In this document: positions 60,599 to 64,000 of the stretch, piece by piece
Numbering within the stretch: position 1 is the first letter of the stretch
Layout of the letters: every line of letters begins with the position of its first letter
NCBI RefSeq assembly: GCF_030323865.1
Contig: NZ_CP066362.1
Location: 3,038,001 to 3,102,000 of the forward strand
Direction: 5' to 3'
Length of the DNA stretch: 64,000 nucleotides
Source of the DNA: Pseudarthrobacter defluvii
GTDB taxonomy: Bacteria > Actinomycetota > Actinomycetes > Actinomycetales > Micrococcaceae
The notes under the pieces: model-generated
Databases searched by the model: none
What the model was told of the DNA's origin: nothing
The model's input: the letters and a program-made list of their open reading frames with translations, nothing else
Program-made: the position numbers and the translations under genes

Positions 60599-62059
60599 CT
60601 ATTCCCGCACCACCCGAATGGTGCCAAGGGACTGATCCGCGGGGTCGGGCAGGACCATGCCGGCCTTCAGCCCCGATTCCAAGTACTCCACGACGGCCTC
60701 GTTGATGCGCTCACCCGGCACGATGACCGGGATGCCCGGCGGATACGGCGTGATCTGCTCGGCCGCCACCCGTCCCACGGCCTCGCGCGCGGGCACGTCC
60801 TCGCGGGGGCCAAAGAAGGCGTCCCGCGGAAGCAGCACCGTCTCCAGTTCCAGGCCCGACGGCGACGGCAGGTCCACCCGGGCAGGGGCAGGAAGCGTTG
60901 GAGCTGCTTCAATGAGGGCCTGCAGCGCGTCCAGGAGCCGCTGGGCGGAAGCATCGTCGTCGGCCATGGACAGGGTGGCCATGATGCGGCGGTGGTCGCT
61001 GAGCCCCATGTCCAGCCGGCAGTTCTCCCGCAGCCAGTCGGCCGCCTGGTAGCCGCTGACGCCGAGCCCCGACACGTCCATGAGGATCTGCATGCGGTCC
61101 AGGTCATGCGAGGATTCGGCGGCCAGGAGCTCGTCCTCGAGCACACGGATTCCCGGCAGCGCCTCGATCTCTGTCCGCAGCCGCCGGGCCAGGTCCAGGG
61201 CGTCGCCCAGGAGCTCGGCGCCGTGCTGCACCATCTGCCGGCGCCAGCCGTCCATGGCCGAGTACAGGATGACGTTCGGGCTGGTGGTCATCAACAGGTC
61301 CGCGCATTCGGAGAGATGCGCGGGGTCCACCAGGTCGCCCCGGATGTGATAGACCGAGCCCTGCTCAAAGCCGGCACCCATCTTATGCACGGACACCACG
61401 CAGACGTCCGCGCCCGCACTCATCGCCCAGGTGGGAAGGCCCTCATGGAAGGGAAGGTGCGCGCCCCACGCCTCATCAACGATCAGGGGCTTCCCCCGGT
61501 CGTGGCAGACCTTGGCAATCGCGGCGATGTCTGCGCACGTTCCGTAGGGAGTGGGACTGACGATCAGTGCCCCTGCCGCGTCCGGGTACCGTTCCCACAT
61601 TTCCTCAACATCCGCGGCTGACGGCGGATGCGCCAGGTGCAGCCTGGAGTCCCAGCGGGGCCGGATCCACCGCGGCTGGATCCCGGAAAACACCAGCCCG
61701 GCGGTTATGGACTTGTGGGCGTCGCGGCTCACCAGCAGGTCGCCCTTGCCCGCCGCAACGGCCAGGACGGCGGCCTTCACCGACAGGGAGCTTCCGCAGG
61801 TGGAGAAGAAAGCCTGCTCCGCACCCACGGCATCCGCCATCAGCTGCTCGGCCTTTTTCAGGTACTCGCCCGAGGACGATCGGTCATCCAGGCCCCCCGA
61901 GGCCAGGACGTCAGAACGGAAAGTGTCCCCGCCGAGGACCTCCCGGACGCGCGGATCCGCGCCGCGGCCCTGGCGGTGGCCGGGAGGGGTGAAACCGTAG
62001 CGGTCAAGCCGGTGGTAGCGGTCCAGGGCGTCCAGCAAGGGAGCTTCGTTGTGGTCCAC
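60599..62059 (-). CDS. PLP-dependent Orn/Lys/Arg decarboxylase family protein
   Basis: The 486-residue enzyme belongs to the fold-type I ornithine/lysine/arginine decarboxylase family. SRDAHKSITAGLVFSG (His stacking on PLP, near 135), IVDEAWGAHLPFHEG (near 210) and the Schiff-base lysine in VSVHKMGAGFEQGS (near 240) are clear. The substrate, arginine, lysine or ornithine, cannot be told from sequence. The GTG at 62059 has AAGGA 8 bp upstream. It lacks the long N-terminal wing domain of the E. coli inducible enzymes. A polyamine link with the GABA genes is possible but they are 40 kb away. Confidence 0.86.
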   Translation of the reverse strand: MDHNEAPLLDALDRYHRLDRYGFTPPGHRQGRGADPRVREVLGGDTFRSDVLASGGLDDRSSSGEYLKKAEQLMADAVGAEQAFFSTCGSSLSVKAAVLAVAAGKGDLLVSRDAHKSITAGLVFSGIQPRWIRPRWDSRLHLAHPPSAADVEEMWERYPDAAGALIVSPTPYGTCADIAAIAKVCHDRGKPLIVDEAWGAHLPFHEGLPTWAMSAGADVCVVSVHKMGAGFEQGSVYHIRGDLVDPAHLSECADLLMTTSPNVILYSAMDGWRRQMVQHGAELLGDALDLARRLRTEIEALPGIRVLEDELLAAESSHDLDRMQILMDVSGLGVSGYQAADWLRENCRLDMGLSDHRRIMATLSMADDDASAQRLLDALQALIEAAPTLPAPARVDLPSPSGLELETVLLPRDAFFGPREDVPAREAVGRVAAEQITPYPPGIPVIVPGERINEAVVEYLESGLKAGMVLPDPADQSLGTIRVVRE

Positions 62060-62188
62060 GTTGTTGTTCCTTTCGTTGGAGCGGTCAGGATGGCCAGGAG
62101 GCTTTGAGGGTGCGGACGACGGCGGCAGTACGGTCGGGTGGCCAGCTCCCCTTGGGTTTGGCATCGGCGGAGGCGGCTGCCGCTTCGA

Positions 62189-63541
62189 TCAGGCGCCGGT
62201 CAGGGTGGTCCAGACGCCGATGCCCCCGGCCACCAGCATGACCGCGGCCGTGAACCAGCCGAGCGTGGCGGCAAGCCAGCCGTTGCGGTACTCGCCCATG
62301 ATGGCCTTGTCGCGGGAGATCAGCATGGTGACCACCAGGAATGGTGCGGCGGCGATGCCGTTGATGGTGGCACTGAAGACCAGGAGCCCGATGGGGTCGT
62401 TGGAGAAGAAGCTGATGAGTACGCCAGCGACGATGCCGACCCCCAGCAGTGCGTAGAACAATGGGGCGCGTCGTGGACTGAGGTCCAGGCCCCAGTCCTT
62501 GCCGAGCAGGCCGGACAGTCCCGCGGCGCCTGACGCAGCGAGGACCGGCACGCCCAGGATGCCGGTGCCGATGAACCCGGCAGCGAACAGGAAGGTGGCG
62601 GCCGGTCCCACGACGGGCTCCAGGGCCTTGGCCACGTCGGCAGCGGTGTTGACGTCGGTTCCGTCCCTGCCCAGCGTTGCCGCGGTGGCCGCCATGATCG
62701 AGAACATCACCAGGACGGAGAAGACCATCCCGGTGAAGACGTCCGCCCGCGCGTTCCGGAGGGTATGGGCGGCGGCAGCCGTGTCCGGGCGGTCCCGGAG
62801 CCCTACTGCCTGGTCACCGCCCCGGTCCTCGGCGCGCAATTCCTCGACCCTGTGGGCGCTCTGCCAGAAGAACAGGTACGGCGAGATGGTGGTGCCCAGC
62901 ACCGCCACGATTAGGCCAAGGTACTGCGGGGCGAAGCTGAACTTCATTCCCAGCATGCCCTCCAGGACGTCGGGCCAGTCAACGTTGGCCACGAAAAGGA
63001 CAGCGACGTACGCCAGCAGTGTGACGCACAGCCACTTGAAAACCTTGGCAATGACGGCGAAGGATCCGCTCATGAGCGCCACCGCGATGCCGATTCCCGC
63101 CAGCGCGCTCCAGAGATGGTCAGGGCCGGCGCCCAGCATCTGCATGCCCTGCCCGATCGCCATCAGGTCCGCGGCCGCATTGAGGATGTTGCCCACCAGC
63201 AGGGCAACGATCAGTATTCCAATCACCACCCGCGGGCGGCGGGAGAACTTGCGCCGGGCCAGCCAGCCGAGGCTCTCGCCGGTAGCCAGTGCGGTCCGGT
63301 CGCAGATCTCCTGGACCGCCATCATCATGGGCAGCGCCACGGGGGCGGTCCACAGCATGCCGTTGGAAAAGGTGGCACCGGCCTTCGCATAGGTGGCAAT
63401 CCCTGACGGATCATCGTCCGCGGCACCGGTCACCAGGCCGGGGCCCAGAAGCGAACCGAAGCGGCGCAGGCGGGACTGCCGCCTGGCGCCGGTTGCCGTG
63501 CCGTCAGTTTGGGGCCGTCCGGTTGTTTCGGCCTTGCTCAT
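62189..63541 (-). CDS. NRAMP-family divalent metal transporter with altered metal site
   Basis: The 450-residue protein has about 11 transmembrane helices and NRAMP-like architecture. The helix 1 region is GLVTGAADDDPSGIATYAKAG rather than the canonical DPGN, and helix 6 has LGTTISPYLFFWQSAHR where Mn/Fe NRAMPs carry a methionine motif; each is quoted in part. Substrate could therefore differ from Mn2+/Fe2+; Mg2+ is a possibility raised by some NRAMP relatives. I chose the ATG at 63541 (GGAG 8 bp upstream). A candidate metal-regulator operator lies in front, and a CorA gene follows upstream. Confidence 0.85.
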   Translation of the reverse strand: MSKAETTGRPQTDGTATGARRQSRLRRFGSLLGPGLVTGAADDDPSGIATYAKAGATFSNGMLWTAPVALPMMMAVQEICDRTALATGESLGWLARRKFSRRPRVVIGILIVALLVGNILNAAADLMAIGQGMQMLGAGPDHLWSALAGIGIAVALMSGSFAVIAKVFKWLCVTLLAYVAVLFVANVDWPDVLEGMLGMKFSFAPQYLGLIVAVLGTTISPYLFFWQSAHRVEELRAEDRGGDQAVGLRDRPDTAAAAHTLRNARADVFTGMVFSVLVMFSIMAATAATLGRDGTDVNTAADVAKALEPVVGPAATFLFAAGFIGTGILGVPVLAASGAAGLSGLLGKDWGLDLSPRRAPLFYALLGVGIVAGVLISFFSNDPIGLLVFSATINGIAAAPFLVVTMLISRDKAIMGEYRNGWLAATLGWFTAAVMLVAGGIGVWTTLTGA

Positions 63542-63564
63542 CCTGTCTTCTCCACTCACCATCG

Positions 63565-63597
63565 ACTACTAAGCCGCCAACTACTAAGCAAGCTTAG
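63565..63597. promoter_or_regulatory. Candidate metalloregulator operator before the NRAMP gene
   Basis: Direct repeats ACTACTAAGC at 63565 and 63580 (15-bp period) lead into a perfect dyad CTAAGC-AA-GCTTAG (63584-63597). On the minus strand TTGCTT-N17-TAGTCG could be the promoter, overlapping the repeats. TTAG/CTAA dyads recall DtxR/MntR-type sites. Confidence 0.5.
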
Positions 63598-63653
63598 GAT
63601 TCTGAGGCCATGGTAGGCCATGAAGCTGGAAGGACCTTTTCAGGGAAGGCTGC

Positions 63654-64000
63654 TCAGATCCACTTGTTGTGTTTGAACGCCAGGTAGAGGACCAGTCCCA
63701 TGGCCACCATCACCCCCAGCGCATACGGGTAGCCGTACGTCCAGCCCAGCTCGGGCATATTGGCGAAATTCATGCCATAGATGGACGCCACCAGGGTGGG
63801 GGCAAACAAGATTGCCGCCCAGGACGAAATCCGTTTGACCTGCTCGTTCTGTTCAAAGCTGGACTCGGTCATGCGCTGCATCTCGTCGTTCTGCCGCTGG
63901 GCCACCAAGGCTGCGTTGACGGCGAGCGCGTTCTGGAGCAGGGCTCGGAAGGATGCCACGCGCTCATTCAGCCGCAACACGTGGTCCAGGACGTCGCGCA
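63654..64000 (-). CDS. corA: CorA-type Mg2+ transporter, N-terminus outside window
   Basis: Only the last 115 or so codons are present. A long helix with many glutamine and asparagine residues (NALAVNAALVAQRQNDEMQRM, in part) leads to the two C-terminal membrane segments. The CorA selectivity motif YGMNF is near the extracellular loop: VASIYGMNFANMPELGW. The C-terminus is FKHNKWI, with a basic tail typical of CorA. The family forms pentameric Mg2+ (or Co2+/Ni2+) channels. The next gene on the strand is the NRAMP transporter, so the two metal transporters are neighbours. Confidence 0.9.
   Translation of the reverse strand, partial: RDVLDHVLRLNERVASFRALLQNALAVNAALVAQRQNDEMQRMTESSFEQNEQVKRISSWAAILFAPTLVASIYGMNFANMPELGWTYGYPYALGVMVAMGLVLYLAFKHNKWI

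Noticed and set aside
1..64000. CRISPR arrays, prophage, insertion sequences or integrated elements
   Set aside because: No regularly spaced direct repeats, transposase, integrase or phage structural gene was seen; gene composition looks uniform.

Overview
The window is high-GC, densely coded chromosomal DNA. Gene content and protein character fit a soil actinobacterium of the Micrococcaceae (Arthrobacter/Pseudarthrobacter type): menaquinone genes menD/menC/menF/menG/menJ, an actinobacterial APS-reductase sulfur operon, FprA-type NADPH-ferredoxin reductases, a PhoX phosphatase, poxvirus-type topoisomerase IB, many GTG starts and several apparently leaderless genes. No phage, insertion sequence, CRISPR array, tRNA or rRNA is visible. 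The genus is an inference; no marker gene was compared.

Layout. 1-9 kb: a truncated amino-acid permease; an ethanol/acetaldehyde unit (aldehyde dehydrogenase, AdhP, DUF779) behind a GAF-type regulator; a TetR plus GT1 glycosyltransferase pair with an operator over the TetR start codon; and a first fprA. 9-18 kb: topoisomerase IB, RarD, then a five-gene minus-strand operon for a cell-surface polysaccharide (small membrane protein, GT2 synthase, membrane-anchored NodB deacetylase, secreted NodB deacetylase with two sandwich repeats, and an unexpected GH10 lipoprotein hydrolase). 18-27 kb: GABA/putrescine catabolism with a divergent PucR regulator, a CYTH-CHAD protein, and an MFS exporter with a FadR-type regulator. 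27-30 kb: small membrane proteins and an ORF joining two unrelated domains.

30-45 kb is a sulfur-assimilation region: second fprA, siroheme synthase cobA, an ssuABC-type sulfonate importer, then sir-cysH-cysD-cysN as one overlapping operon and a CbiX-type chelatase for siroheme. Sulfonate or sulfate is imported or activated to APS, reduced to sulfite by a 4Fe-4S CysH, and reduced to sulfide by Sir using siroheme and ferredoxin. The three promoters (sir, cobA, ssuA) share an unannotated 17-bp motif at matched spacing from a leaderless promoter, which I regard as the best regulatory discovery here.

45-64 kb: TRIC channel, SUKH-like protein, solitary AbiEi-DUF559 protein, then menaquinone genes (polyprenyl synthase, menJ, menG, divergent menF, later menD and menC), interrupted by a polar amino-acid ABC importer and by phoX with a three-repeat PHO box. 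The end holds a PLP decarboxylase, an NRAMP-family transporter with a candidate metal-regulator operator, and a truncated CorA.

Across the second half, seven intergenic inverted repeats with arms of about 14-28 bp are found. Six of the seven end at or within about 10 bp of the stop codon of a minus-strand gene, and most share a short word (TGC, a few bases, then TNACT). They look like a dispersed palindromic repeat family rather than ordinary terminators.
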